Shown: positions 54,476 to 63,423 of the stretch, in pieces
Layout of the letters: every line of letters starts with the position of its first letter
Numbering within the stretch: the stretch's first letter is position 1
Origin: Paracoccaceae bacterium
GTDB lineage: Bacteria > Pseudomonadota > Alphaproteobacteria > Rhodobacterales > Rhodobacteraceae
Reading direction: 5' to 3'
DNA length: 64,000 nucleotides
NCBI GenBank assembly: GCA_947371955.1
Contig: CANBRQ010000004.1
Location: forward strand, 1-64,000
Made by a program: the position numbers and the translations under genes
Notes under the pieces: generated by a model
What the model was told of the DNA's origin: nothing
The model's input: only the letters and a program-made list of their open reading frames with translations
The model's database searches: none

Positions 54476-55087
54476 ATGTTGAGCCGCCTTCTTGCCTTTC
54501 TGGCCGTGGTGTTTTTGTCGGCCTGCGGGGCAGACCACAAATGGGCCACCGATGCCGAGGTCGCGAATGCCCGCTACGTTCAGGGCCCCCCGGCGTCGAT
54601 CACGCTGATCACCTCGATCAATGGGCGCAGCGGTTCGGGCGCGCATTCTGCCCTGTTGATCAACGGCAGCGAGCGGGTGCTTTATGACCCGGCGGGTTCG
54701 TGGGAACTGTTGGACGGCGGCGCCCCAGAGCGGGCAGACCTGCACTATGGCATGACCCCCGGCGCGCTTGCCAGCTATCTGAAATTCCAGTCAGACGGCG
54801 TGTTCCATGTCGTCCTGCAAACCGTCGAGGTGTCGCAATCCGTGGCCGATGACGCGATTGCCGCGGCCATCGCGCAGGGGTCCACGCCGAAGGCGGCCTG
54901 CAGCAACTCGATCTCGACCATCCTTCACAAGGTGCCGGGGTTTGAAAAGGTCCCCGGTTCGTTCTTCCCCAAGGCCTTGTCGCATGGAATGGCCCAAGTG
55001 CCGGGCGTGCGGGAAGAAACGATGGAAGACATCAGCGGCCGACAAAGCATATCGCTGTTGCGCAGCACCACAGTGGCGACGAACTGA
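54476..55087 (+). CDS. Lipoprotein with possible permuted papain-like (YiiX/NlpC-type) fold
   Basis: This is a 203-aa exported protein with a type II signal: the hydrophobic stretch LLAFLAVVFL and lipobox L-S-A-C with Cys17. The body has GRSGSGAHSALLINGSERVLYDPAG (His57) and, much later, KAACSNSISTIL (Cys142 at a helix start). A His-before-Cys order with a helix-capping cysteine is what circularly permuted NlpC/P60-like peptidases show. No family was firmly recognised, so this is a hypothesis. The gene stands alone between a terminator and mobA. Confidence 0.7.
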   Translation: MLSRLLAFLAVVFLSACGADHKWATDAEVANARYVQGPPASITLITSINGRSGSGAHSALLINGSERVLYDPAGSWELLDGGAPERADLHYGMTPGALASYLKFQSDGVFHVVLQTVEVSQSVADDAIAAAIAQGSTPKAACSNSISTILHKVPGFEKVPGSFFPKALSHGMAQVPGVREETMEDISGRQSISLLRSTTVATN

Positions 55088-55141
55088 CACCGGCACATTC
55101 CCGGCCTCGATTGACCGGGCTCAGACTGGCATGAGGCAAGC

Positions 55142-55723
55142 TTGCGTATTTTCGGCGTGATTCTTGCAGGCGGAGAGTCGCGTCGGATGGGCGCGGACAA
55201 GGCGCTTGTCCCGCTGGCGGGCCGTCCGATGATTGAGTGGGTGGCCGAACGTTTCGCACCCCAGGTCGAGGTTCTGTCCCTCTCCGCCAACGGCGACTCC
55301 GCCCGCTTCGCTTTCCTTGGCCTGCCGGTGCTGCCGGATGACGCCCGCAAGGGCCCGCTGTCGGGCATTCTGTCCGGTCTGCGCTGGGCGGCCCCGCTGG
55401 GTGCTACCGCGCTTGTTTCGGTCCCCTGCGACGGTCCTTTCCTGCCGCCCGATCTGGTGCCGCGCCTTTGCCTTGCGGCGGAGGGTGGCTTACCCGCCAT
55501 GGCGACCTCGGACGGCGATCTGCATCCGACCTGTGCGATCTGGCCCATATCACTGATCCCGGCGCTGACAGCGTTCCTCGCCTCGGACGCCGTGCCGCGC
55601 CTGCGGGATTTCGCCAATGCCCACGGCGCGCGACAAGCCGCCTTCCCGCACGGCAGCTTCAGCAATGCCAACACGCCGGAAGACCTGTCGCGGCTGCAAG
55701 CGCGTCTGGGGGGCGCGGGATGA
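55142..55723 (+). CDS. mobA: Molybdenum cofactor guanylyltransferase
   Basis: MobA transfers GMP to molybdopterin, making the MGD cofactor for DMSO-reductase-family enzymes. The 193-aa protein starts at TTG (upstream ATGs are out of frame) with RIFGVILAGGESRRMGADKALVPLAGRPMIEW, the nucleotidyltransferase LAGGxSxRMGxDKA motif. PLSGILSGL and VSVPCDGPFLP follow as expected. Xanthine dehydrogenase uses unmodified Mo-cofactor, so this gene probably serves other molybdoenzymes. The stop overlaps the next start. Confidence 0.92.
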   Translation: MRIFGVILAGGESRRMGADKALVPLAGRPMIEWVAERFAPQVEVLSLSANGDSARFAFLGLPVLPDDARKGPLSGILSGLRWAAPLGATALVSVPCDGPFLPPDLVPRLCLAAEGGLPAMATSDGDLHPTCAIWPISLIPALTAFLASDAVPRLRDFANAHGARQAAFPHGSFSNANTPEDLSRLQARLGGAG

Positions 55724-56580
55724 GCAGCTTTGACCTTGTCGCCGTCGTCGACTGGTCGGCCTCTGCCGCCCCGCCCCGACAGCGTCCGCAGGCGGATGCG
55801 ATCTGGCTCGGGCTGGCCTCGGCCTCTGGAGTTGCGACCAGCTACCACCCTTCCCGGCACGCTGCAGAGGCTGCGATCAAGGCCTTGATCCTTCAGGCGC
55901 AGCAGGCGGGCGAAAGCTTGCTGGTCGGCTTTGACTTCCCCTTCGGCTACCCGGAAGGCTTCGCAACCCGCCTGACCGGCAAATCCGGCGCGGCGGCCGT
56001 CTGGCACTGGCTGTCCGAGGCCATCGAAGACGGGCCGGACAACCGAAACAACCGCTTCGCCGTGGCCGATGCAATCAACCAGCGCTTTGGCGGCCAGGGT
56101 CCGTTCTGGGGCAGGCCCGACAGCCAGCCCTTCTCGCATCTGCCCAGCCGCAAGACCATCGACTATCCGGCGCTGGGCCTTGCCGAACGGCGGCTGGTGG
56201 AAAAGCTGGTGCCGCGCGCACAACCGGTCTGGAAGCTTTACACGACCGGCGCTGCGGGTGGGCAAAGCCTGATGGGCCTGCCGATGATCCACCGGCTTTC
56301 CAACCTGCCCGGCACCTCGGTCTGGCCCTTCGCCCCAGCTGCCCCGGTGACGCTGGCCGAGATCTACCCATCGCTCCTCGCCCCTTCCGTCACCGCGGCC
56401 CTGGGACCCGGCGTCATCAAGGACGAGGTGCAGGTCCGCCTTCTGGCGCAATCGCTCTGGCGGTTGGGCCAGGCGGGGCAACTTGGCCCCTTGTTGGCAG
56501 CACCGCCCCCCGAAGCCCGCCAGGACGAGGGCTGGATTCTGGGCGCAGGTGCAGCCGAGACGCTGCGGGCCGCCCTATGA
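55720..56580 (+). CDS. Uncharacterised protein coupled to mobA
   Basis: This is a 286-aa protein from ATG 55720 (ATGA overlap with mobA); the longer track ORF lies across mobA. It begins FDLVAVVDWSASAAPP and has VGFDFPFGYPEGFA, patterns that recall an RNase H-like DUF429-type fold (acidic residues after beta-strands), but no family was firmly recognised. There are no membrane segments. The tight coupling with mobA upstream and a GNAT acetyltransferase downstream suggests a shared role, possibly cofactor-related, which is inference. Confidence 0.65.
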   Translation: MSSFDLVAVVDWSASAAPPRQRPQADAIWLGLASASGVATSYHPSRHAAEAAIKALILQAQQAGESLLVGFDFPFGYPEGFATRLTGKSGAAAVWHWLSEAIEDGPDNRNNRFAVADAINQRFGGQGPFWGRPDSQPFSHLPSRKTIDYPALGLAERRLVEKLVPRAQPVWKLYTTGAAGGQSLMGLPMIHRLSNLPGTSVWPFAPAAPVTLAEIYPSLLAPSVTAALGPGVIKDEVQVRLLAQSLWRLGQAGQLGPLLAAPPPEARQDEGWILGAGAAETLRAAL

Positions 56581-57167
56581 CGGAAGGCTACCGCCTGCAA
56601 CTCGGCCTGCCCGCCAACCTGCGGGCCGAGGCGGCGCGGTTGTACTGGCAGGCTTTCGGCAGCAAGCTTGGCCTTGTCATGGGGCCGGAACCGAAGGCAC
56701 TGGCCTATCTGCATCTGGTCATCCGCGCCGATCACGCCATCATCGCCCTGTCCGACAGCGGGCGACTGCTTGGCCTCGCAGGGTTCAAGACCCCGCAGGG
56801 CAGCTTCGCCGCAGGAAGTCCGGCAGAGATGCGCGCAAGCTACGGCCCCTTCGGCGGTACGTGGCGGGCGCGCCTTTTGGGCTATCTGTCTGACGAGATC
56901 GACAATGAGAACTTTCTGCTCGACGGCCTTTGCGTGGTGGCAGACCAGCGCGGCCACGGAATAGGCTCGGCCCTGATGGGCGCCATCGCCGCCGAGGCGC
57001 GCCTGCGCGGCTATGGCTCGGTCAGGCTGGATGTGATCGACAGCAACAAAAGGGCGCAAGCGCTGTATGACCGCCTGGGCTTCGTCGTGACCAAGCGGGC
57101 CGAGATCGGAATCCTGCGCCACATCTTCGGCTTTCGCGCGGCGGTGACGATGATCCGGCAGGTTTAG
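56577..57167 (+). CDS. GNAT family N-acetyltransferase
   Basis: This 196-aa acetyltransferase has the acetyl-CoA-binding motif [51 protein letters not shown] (motifs A and B, about residues 120-170). The acceptor is unknown. It overlaps the previous gene (ATGA) and ends tail-to-tail with ispE, with a 4-bp overlap. Confidence 0.88.
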   Translation: MTEGYRLQLGLPANLRAEAARLYWQAFGSKLGLVMGPEPKALAYLHLVIRADHAIIALSDSGRLLGLAGFKTPQGSFAAGSPAEMRASYGPFGGTWRARLLGYLSDEIDNENFLLDGLCVVADQRGHGIGSALMGAIAAEARLRGYGSVRLDVIDSNKRAQALYDRLGFVVTKRAEIGILRHIFGFRAAVTMIRQV

Positions 57168-57991
57168 CCCACCAAGGCCGCCGCTTGCACCCAATAGTTG
57201 GGATTGGACAAGGACAGCGTCTTCACGGACGCAAAAGCCAAGTCCCAATCTTCGAAAAGTCCAAAGCAGGTCGCACCCGACCCCGACATCCGCGCCAGAA
57301 GACAGCCCTTTTGCCCCGCCAAAGCTGCGATCACCGTGCCGATTTCCGGGGCGAGGCCAAGAGCCGCAGGCTCCATATCGTTGCGGCAAAGGTGCAGATA
57401 GGCGGCCAGTGCGGCGGTATCGTGCAAGCCCTCCGGCTCTGGCAAAGCAGGATTGTCGCGCTTGACCATGGCGCGGAACACATCCGCCGTGCCAAGGCCA
57501 AAACCGGGATTGACCAGCACCAGATAGCCCGGCGGCAGGGCGACGGGCGTGATCTTCTCACCAATCCCCTGCATCCGTGCGGCCACGCCTGACAGGCAGA
57601 CGGGCACATCCGCCCCCAGCGCCAGAACCTCAGCCGCCGACGGGAGATCGCAGCCATAAAGAGCCGCCATTGCCGCCAGCGTCGCCGCCGCATCCGCCGA
57701 CCCGCCCCCGATGCCCGAGGCCACCGGCAGCCGTTTGTTCAAAGTGATCGCCGCCCCGCGCCCCATAAGCGAGGCCGCCCGCAGCACAAGATTGTCCGGT
57801 CCCGCCGAAAGCCCTGCCCCCATCGGGCCGGTCACCGTCAGACCAAGGCTGTCTGCAACCTCCACCCGAACCACGTCGCCGAAATCAGCGAAGGCCACCA
57901 GACTGTCCAGCAGATGATAGCCATCCGCCCGACGTCCGGTCACATGCAGGGCCAGATTGATCTTGGCCCGTGCAATCCGCTCAACCGCCAT
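57164..57991 (-). CDS. ispE: 4-diphosphocytidyl-2-C-methyl-D-erythritol kinase
   Basis: IspE phosphorylates CDP-methylerythritol in the non-mevalonate isoprenoid pathway. The 275-aa GHMP kinase starts [26 protein letters not shown], and carries the ATP motif [18 protein letters not shown] (about residues 87-104) and [11 protein letters not shown] near the end. The ATG overlaps the stop of the upstream TPR gene by 11 bp, so they are translationally linked. A polyprenyl synthase using pathway products lies at the window's right edge. Confidence 0.93.
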   Translation of the reverse strand: MAVERIARAKINLALHVTGRRADGYHLLDSLVAFADFGDVVRVEVADSLGLTVTGPMGAGLSAGPDNLVLRAASLMGRGAAITLNKRLPVASGIGGGSADAAATLAAMAALYGCDLPSAAEVLALGADVPVCLSGVAARMQGIGEKITPVALPPGYLVLVNPGFGLGTADVFRAMVKRDNPALPEPEGLHDTAALAAYLHLCRNDMEPAALGLAPEIGTVIAALAGQKGCLLARMSGSGATCFGLFEDWDLAFASVKTLSLSNPNYWVQAAALVG

Positions 57992-59729
57992 TGGCAGCCG
58001 CCGCTTTTTCGTCCTTCAGCACCTGATCCAAGCCCACGTCAAGCTTGCGGTTGATCCGGGCCACGTCCTTGTCTTCCGGCTTGAAAGACAGGGCGCGGTG
58101 CCACTGGTACTGCGCCTCGCGCTTGCGGCCCACCATCCAGTAGACATCGCCCAAATGGTCCGTAACCACCGGATCGACCGGCATCAGGACCGAAGCCTTT
58201 TCCTGTGGCACCACCGCTTCGGCATAGCGGCCCATTCGGAAATAGGCCCAAGCGAGGCTGTCGATGATATAGCCCTGATCGGGTGCGGCATCGACGGCCT
58301 TCTGAATCATCGCCAAGGCGATATCAAGGTTCTCACCCCGGTCGACATAACCATAGCCCAACTCGTTCAACAGACGCGGCTCGTTCGGGGCCAATGCCAG
58401 GGCGGTCTTGTAATCCGCCTCTGCCGCCGGCCAGTCGCCCTTCTCGAAGTTGCAGCCACCGCGCCGGTAATAGATTGGCCAGTCGCCCGCAGAGGGCTTG
58501 GTTATCAGCCCGATCGCCTGCGAATAGACGCCAATCGCGGTGTCGCAATGGCCCTGCCGGCGCAACGTGTCGCCGTAAGCGGTCAGCACGCCGGAATCCT
58601 TTGGATGCGTGTCGGCCAGCAGCTTCAGAAGACCCACGGCCACATCGACCTTGCCCGCCTCGATGCTGGCATTCGCCTGCCCCACCACGGCCGAGACATA
58701 AGCGGCATCGCCCACCGGCACCTTGGCGAAGGCCTCGGCGGCCAGATCGTATTGCTGCAGCTTGTCCAGAAGGCGTGCGGTCATCAGTTGCGCTTCGACA
58801 TGGTCGGGGCGGAGTGCTGTGGAGATGCGGGTGTTGATCAGGGTGAAAGTGTCGTCTGCCTGATCGGCGAGAACCGTGGCGAGGGTGAAGAAGGCCTCGG
58901 CCAGACCCTCCTGCGGGGTGCGGGCCACGTCGAAGGGCACGGGCTCGCCGGCGGCCAGCCTGCGGCGCAGGTCGGCCAAGCCGTCGTCCAATACCGGGCC
59001 GTAGACCCTGTCAATCAGCGCCACGGCATCCTTGCCCCGCTCCAGCTGGCTTAGGATTTCGGCATGCGCTAACACGCCGCGCCTGAGGCCGTTGATCGCG
59101 GCGGCCTTGGGATCGGACAGAAGCTTTTCGGCCCCTTCGAAATCGCCGGTCTGGGCCAGCGCCAAGGCCTTGTGATAGAGACCAAACGTCTCCATCCCCG
59201 GCGTGGCGATGATCTTGTCGAAGGCGGCAGAGGCATCAGACATCTTGCCAGTGCCCACCTCGGCCCAGGCGGTGACCAGCCCGTCCATCAACTGGCCGAT
59301 CGAGGCGCCAGCGGCCTGCGCCTTCAGAATGCCCGCGAAGTCGCCGTTGATCGCGTCATCGGTCAGGATCGTCATGGCGCCGATCTGGCTTTTCGACCCA
59401 AGCGCGGACAAGGTGCGGGCCAGCTTGCCCGCCTCGGCCACATGGCCCTGCGCCAGCAGCGCGGTCACGGCTCCCTCCAGCAGGTCGGGGTTCTGCGGAT
59501 CGACTTGCAGCGCCACGCCAAACCAATAGGCCGCCGCAGCGAAATCATGCGATCCGAGGGCTTGCCGCGCCGCAAGATAGGCCCCGGCACTGTCCGGCAG
59601 GTCCGCCACATCGGCAGGTTTGGCCGCCGGAGGCGGTGTCGTGGCCGTCGTCCCGGCGGCCAAAGGGCCGCATGCCAGCCCAAAGGCCAGACTTGACGCA
59701 AGGATCAGGGACAGGGTGGGACGCGGCAT
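57981..59729 (-). CDS. Exported TPR-repeat protein
   Basis: This 582-aa protein has an N-terminal signal peptide ([21 protein letters not shown]) and TPR repeats over most of its length, for example [32 protein letters not shown] and [66 protein letters not shown]. The Cys at about residue 20 (LACG) could also be a lipobox. It is probably a periplasmic assembly factor, such as one for outer-membrane or respiratory complexes. It is not related in detail to the W-rich TPRs of the 35-43 kb cluster. Confidence 0.85.
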   Translation of the reverse strand: MPRPTLSLILASSLAFGLACGPLAAGTTATTPPPAAKPADVADLPDSAGAYLAARQALGSHDFAAAAYWFGVALQVDPQNPDLLEGAVTALLAQGHVAEAGKLARTLSALGSKSQIGAMTILTDDAINGDFAGILKAQAAGASIGQLMDGLVTAWAEVGTGKMSDASAAFDKIIATPGMETFGLYHKALALAQTGDFEGAEKLLSDPKAAAINGLRRGVLAHAEILSQLERGKDAVALIDRVYGPVLDDGLADLRRRLAAGEPVPFDVARTPQEGLAEAFFTLATVLADQADDTFTLINTRISTALRPDHVEAQLMTARLLDKLQQYDLAAEAFAKVPVGDAAYVSAVVGQANASIEAGKVDVAVGLLKLLADTHPKDSGVLTAYGDTLRRQGHCDTAIGVYSQAIGLITKPSAGDWPIYYRRGGCNFEKGDWPAAEADYKTALALAPNEPRLLNELGYGYVDRGENLDIALAMIQKAVDAAPDQGYIIDSLAWAYFRMGRYAEAVVPQEKASVLMPVDPVVTDHLGDVYWMVGRKREAQYQWHRALSFKPEDKDVARINRKLDVGLDQVLKDEKAAAANGG

Positions 59730-59783
59730 AAAGTACTCCTCGGACGATGCCCTACGCTAAAGGGGCAAGGGCCGAAGGGCAAT

Positions 59784-59812
59784 GCGGCCCGATGACCTTC
59801 GCACCGGGCCGC
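59784..59812 (-). terminator. GC-rich hairpin between ETF-QO and TPR genes
   Basis: GCGGCCCG and CGGGCCGC form an 8-bp stem with a 13-nt loop downstream of the ETF-QO stop. There is no U-run, so the terminator role is tentative. Confidence 0.4.
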
Positions 59813-59835
59813 CTATGACGTTTCAGTGAGAAACC

Positions 59836-61488
59836 TCACATATTGGGATAGTTTGGCCCACCACCGCCCTGCGGCGTGGTCCAGGTGATGTTCTGCGACG
59901 GGTCCTTGATGTCGCAAGTCTTGCAGTGCACGCAGTTCTGGAAGTTGATCTGGAAGCGCGGGTCCTTGCCTTCTTCGCGCACCACCTCGTAGACGCCCGC
60001 CGGGCAATAGCGTTGCGCCGGTTCGTCGTATTGCGGCAGGTTCACCAGGATCGGGATGTTCGGATCCTTCAGCTTCAGATGTGCGGGCTGATCCGGGTCA
60101 TGGTTGGTGGCCGAATAGGCGATGTTGGTCAACCGGTCGAACGACAGCACGCCATCGGGCTTGGGATAGTCGATCTTCGGGAAATCGGCCGCCTTGCCGG
60201 TATGGGCCGCGTCGGTCTTTTTGTGCTTCAGGGTGCCGAAAACCGTCATGCCGAAGGTGTTCAGCCACATGTCCAGCCCACCACCCAGCAAGCTGGCCAT
60301 CAGCCCGTAGTTCGACCACAGCGGCTTGACGTTGCGCACCTTCTTCAGGTCGTGTCCCACGGCACCGGTCCGCACCTCGGTCTCGTAATCGGTCAGTTCA
60401 TCGCCACGACGCCCGGCGCGGATCGCCGCATAGGCCGCCTCCGCCGCAGCCTTGCCAGAGAGCATGGCGTTATGATTGCCCTTGATGCGCGGCACGTTGA
60501 CCAGACCGGCCGAGCAACCCAGAAGCGCCACGCCCGGTGCGACCATCTTCGGGATCGACTGCCAGCCACCCTCGGAAATCGCCCGCGCGCCGTAAGCGAC
60601 ACGCTTGCCGCCTTTCAGCAGGTCAGCCACCATCGGGTGATGCTTGAAGCGCTGGAATTCCATGTAGGGGTAGAGGTGCGGGTTTTCATAGTTCAGGTGC
60701 ACCACAAGTCCGATGTAAACCTGATTGTTCTCAAGGTGATAAATGAAGCTGCCACCGCCCGCGTTCTTTCCCAGGGGCCAGCCCATCGTGTGGGTCACGC
60801 GGCCCTCGTGGTGTTTGGCAGGGTCGATCTGCCAGATTTCCTTCATCCCCAGACCGTATTTCTGGAAGGTCTTGCCAGCATAAAGGTCATATTTTGCGAT
60901 CACCTCTTTCGACAGGCTGCCGCGCACGCCTTCGGACAGGAAGACATACTTGCCGATCAGCGCCAGCCCCGGCTCATAGGACGGGCCGGGCGTACCATCT
61001 GGGTTCTTGCCGAACTCACCGGCCACCACGCCGCGCACTTCGCCGCCGGCACCGTAAACCAGTTCCGAACAGGACATGCCCGGGAAAATCTCGACCCCCA
61101 GAGCTTCGGCCTGCTGCGCCATCCAGCGGCAGACATTCGCCATCGACACGATGTAGTTGCCATGGTTGTTCATCAAGGGCGGCATCGGCCAGTTCGGGAT
61201 GCGGATTTGGCCTGCCGGCCCGAGGATGTAGAAGTTATCCTCCGTCACCGCCGTCTTGATCGGCGCGCCGCGTTCCTTCCAGTCCGGGATCAGCGCGTTC
61301 AGGCCCGAAGGGTCCAGCACAGCGCCCGACAGGATATGCGCACCCACTTCCGAGCCTTTTTCTAGGACGACCACGGACAGATTGCTATCCAGCTGCTTCA
61401 GCCGGATCGCGGCAGACAGGCCCGAGGGGCCAGCGCCCACGATGACCACGTCATATTCCATCTCTTCGCGCACGATGTCCTGTGCCAT
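59836..61488 (-). CDS. Electron transfer flavoprotein-ubiquinone oxidoreductase
   Basis: ETF-QO passes electrons from ETF, and so from acyl-CoA dehydrogenases such as the one at 51 kb, to ubiquinone at the inner membrane. The start is ATG 61488, six bases after AGGAG; the ATG at 61494 abuts the SD, and the track's 574-aa version is longer than needed. The 550-aa protein has the FAD motif DVVIVGAGPSGLSAAIRLKQ, GVALLGCSAGLVNVPRIKGNHNAMLSGKAAAE, and a C-terminal [4Fe-4S] ferredoxin-like domain (YCPAGVYE, NCVHCKTCDIKDP). It is complete. Confidence 0.95.
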   Translation of the reverse strand: MAQDIVREEMEYDVVIVGAGPSGLSAAIRLKQLDSNLSVVVLEKGSEVGAHILSGAVLDPSGLNALIPDWKERGAPIKTAVTEDNFYILGPAGQIRIPNWPMPPLMNNHGNYIVSMANVCRWMAQQAEALGVEIFPGMSCSELVYGAGGEVRGVVAGEFGKNPDGTPGPSYEPGLALIGKYVFLSEGVRGSLSKEVIAKYDLYAGKTFQKYGLGMKEIWQIDPAKHHEGRVTHTMGWPLGKNAGGGSFIYHLENNQVYIGLVVHLNYENPHLYPYMEFQRFKHHPMVADLLKGGKRVAYGARAISEGGWQSIPKMVAPGVALLGCSAGLVNVPRIKGNHNAMLSGKAAAEAAYAAIRAGRRGDELTDYETEVRTGAVGHDLKKVRNVKPLWSNYGLMASLLGGGLDMWLNTFGMTVFGTLKHKKTDAAHTGKAADFPKIDYPKPDGVLSFDRLTNIAYSATNHDPDQPAHLKLKDPNIPILVNLPQYDEPAQRYCPAGVYEVVREEGKDPRFQINFQNCVHCKTCDIKDPSQNITWTTPQGGGGPNYPNM

Positions 61489-61729
61489 GACCATCTCCTG
61501 CAAATAGGTACCGGTTCCTTGCCCTAAGCCACTGTCAGGGTCAACGCTGCGGCGCACCAAAGACCTATCCGTCGCAGGCCGGCGCCAAGATTCTATCGCC
61601 CGGGCGACGATCCGCCGTTAATTCGCGCCCTGCCCCTTGCAATCGCGGCCACTTCGGGCTTTCTAGACGCTGCATGCAAGGTCATGGTCCGAAAAGGGCC
61701 GTGGCCTTGTTATTTGATTGAGTGAGCCG

Positions 61730-62200
61730 ATGGAAAAGATTCCGCTAACCCGCGCAGGGTTCACCCTGCTGGACGATGAATTGAAGCAGTTGAAGTCGGT
61801 GGAACGCCCCGCCGTGATCCGCGCCATTGCGGAAGCACGAGAACATGGCGACCTTTCGGAAAACGCCGAATACCACGCCGCCCGCGAGAAGCAGAGCTTC
61901 ATCGAGGGCCGGGTGAAGGAACTGGAATCCGTCCTGTCGCGGGCCGAGGTGATCGATCCGTCCAAATTCACCGGCGGCGTCAAGTTCGGCGCCACCGTTG
62001 TCGTGACGGATGAGGATTCGGGCGAGGAAAAGACCTTCCAGATCGTGGGCGAGGTCGAGGCTGATCTGGAACGCGGGTTGCTCAACATCCGCTCGCCGCT
62101 CGCCCGTGCGCTGATCGGCAAGGAAGAGGGCGATTCGGTTGAGGTGAAGACCCCCGGCGGCCAGAAAAGCTATGAAATCCTGAGTGTGCGCTTCGTCTGA
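61730..62200 (+). CDS. greA: Transcription elongation factor GreA
   Basis: GreA rescues backtracked RNA polymerase by stimulating transcript cleavage. The ATG at 61730 gives 156 aa; the TTG in the track is four codons upstream. The coiled-coil with the basic patch and acidic tip is visible: AIAEAREHGDLSENAEYHAAREKQSFIEGRVKELE. The C-terminal FKBP-like domain ends ALIGKEEGDSVEVKTPGG. No anomaly is seen. Confidence 0.95.
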   Translation: MEKIPLTRAGFTLLDDELKQLKSVERPAVIRAIAEAREHGDLSENAEYHAAREKQSFIEGRVKELESVLSRAEVIDPSKFTGGVKFGATVVVTDEDSGEEKTFQIVGEVEADLERGLLNIRSPLARALIGKEEGDSVEVKTPGGQKSYEILSVRFV

Positions 62201-62317
62201 GCCTTTCGGTCAGAAGCCCGCGTCGCAGGACTGATGCCCTTGGGCTTTTGCACATGACGTGCGAAGGTCGACCGCAGATCAGCCCGTCTTGTCACTGACA
62301 TCGGTAGTGGAACAAGG

Positions 62318-63343
62318 ATGCCCAGGAAACCTGTAGACGCAGCCAGCCTGAAATCTCCGCCCAAAGGCGGCACGCAGGTCCATGCTCTAGACTGGGCGGC
62401 GGGGTTCTTCACGGCGGTCTGGCTGCTGGGCGTGGGCATCTACGTCTGGTCCGGTCTCAGCCCGGCCGGACTGGTGGGTATGGCGATGACGGCGCTGGTC
62501 GTGGCGCTGCCATTGGGCATGGCGTGGTTCACCGTCTCGACCCTGAAATCGATCCGCAACCTGCGGGCCGAGGCGAGCCGGCTGCAGGGCACCGTCGATG
62601 CCATGCGGGTGTCTTACGCATCGACCCAGCAGCAGGTACTGGCCGCAAGCGCCCTGCGCCCGGTCGAACGCCCGGCAGAGCGATCGGGCGAGCGCAAGGC
62701 CGACGAGACAAGCGGCGAGCCCGCGTCAGTGCCCTTCGCCTCGCGTCGCGATGGCGGCCTGACGGTGCCCTCGGCCGACCGCAAGGCCGCCATGTTGCCG
62801 CCCCGTCCCGCCTTGCCAAGCGAAGAGCAGCCCGGTCTGGCACTTGGCACGCCGATTGACGACCAGCACGCTCCGTTGCAGGTGCCGGATTTCTTGCGCG
62901 CGATCCATTTCCCGGAAGGCCCAGAGGACAAAGCCGGCTTTCAGGCCCTTCGGCTGGCACTCAGCGACAGAACCACAGCCAAGCTGATCCGCGCCGCACA
63001 GGATGTGCTGACCCTGCTGGCGCAGGAGGGCATCTACATGGATGACCTCTCCCCCGACCGCGCCCGCCCCGAGCTATGGCGCCAGTTCGCCGCAGGCGAG
63101 CGTGGCCGCGCCATTGCGGGGCTTGGCGGGGTGCGCGACCGGTCCTGCCTCGCCCTGACCGCCACGCGGATGCGCGAAGACGCCGTCTTCCGCGACGCCG
63201 CCCACCATTTCCTGCGGTCCTTTGACAAGGCGGTCGCTGCCATCGAACCCCGCGCAACCGATGCCGAGTTGAGCCTGCTGTCCGACACCCGCACCGCGCG
63301 GGCCTTCATGCTGTTTGGCCGGGTGACCGGGACGTTTGACTGA
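62318..63343 (+). CDS. Membrane-anchored coiled-coil protein, function unknown
   Basis: This 341-aa hypothetical protein begins with a short basic cytoplasmic stretch. Two adjacent hydrophobic segments follow (AAGFFTAVWLLGVGIYVWSG and VGMAMTALVVALPLGMAWFTV, about residues 27-75), then a helical coiled-coil region (STLKSIRNLRAEASRLQGTVDAMR) and a charged, Pro-rich linker. The C-terminal 140 residues are soluble and helical (FLRAIHFPEGPEDKAGFQALRLALSD). No family was recognised. It looks like a conserved Rhodobacteraceae membrane protein, but that is inference. Confidence 0.75.
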   Translation: MPRKPVDAASLKSPPKGGTQVHALDWAAGFFTAVWLLGVGIYVWSGLSPAGLVGMAMTALVVALPLGMAWFTVSTLKSIRNLRAEASRLQGTVDAMRVSYASTQQQVLAASALRPVERPAERSGERKADETSGEPASVPFASRRDGGLTVPSADRKAAMLPPRPALPSEEQPGLALGTPIDDQHAPLQVPDFLRAIHFPEGPEDKAGFQALRLALSDRTTAKLIRAAQDVLTLLAQEGIYMDDLSPDRARPELWRQFAAGERGRAIAGLGGVRDRSCLALTATRMREDAVFRDAAHHFLRSFDKAVAAIEPRATDAELSLLSDTRTARAFMLFGRVTGTFD

Positions 63344-63357
63344 AGCGTTGCGTCTCT

Positions 63358-63418
63358 GCCCGGCGCCGGGAGGGTTTCACACCCTCCGGTGGAGTATTTG
63401 CGCCTCGGGGAAAGGGAA
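63358..63418 (-). repeat. Dispersed hairpin repeat
   Basis: On the minus strand it reads CTTTCCCCGAGGCGCAAATACTCCACCGGAGGGTGTGAAACCCTCC, the same repeat type as near 14117 and 21168. It lies between two convergent genes. Confidence 0.65.
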
Positions 63419-63423
63419 GCGGG

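Noticed and set aside
59926-61365. 479-aa plus-strand ORF
   Set aside because: Antisense shadow of ETF-QO, which has intact FAD and Fe-S motifs.
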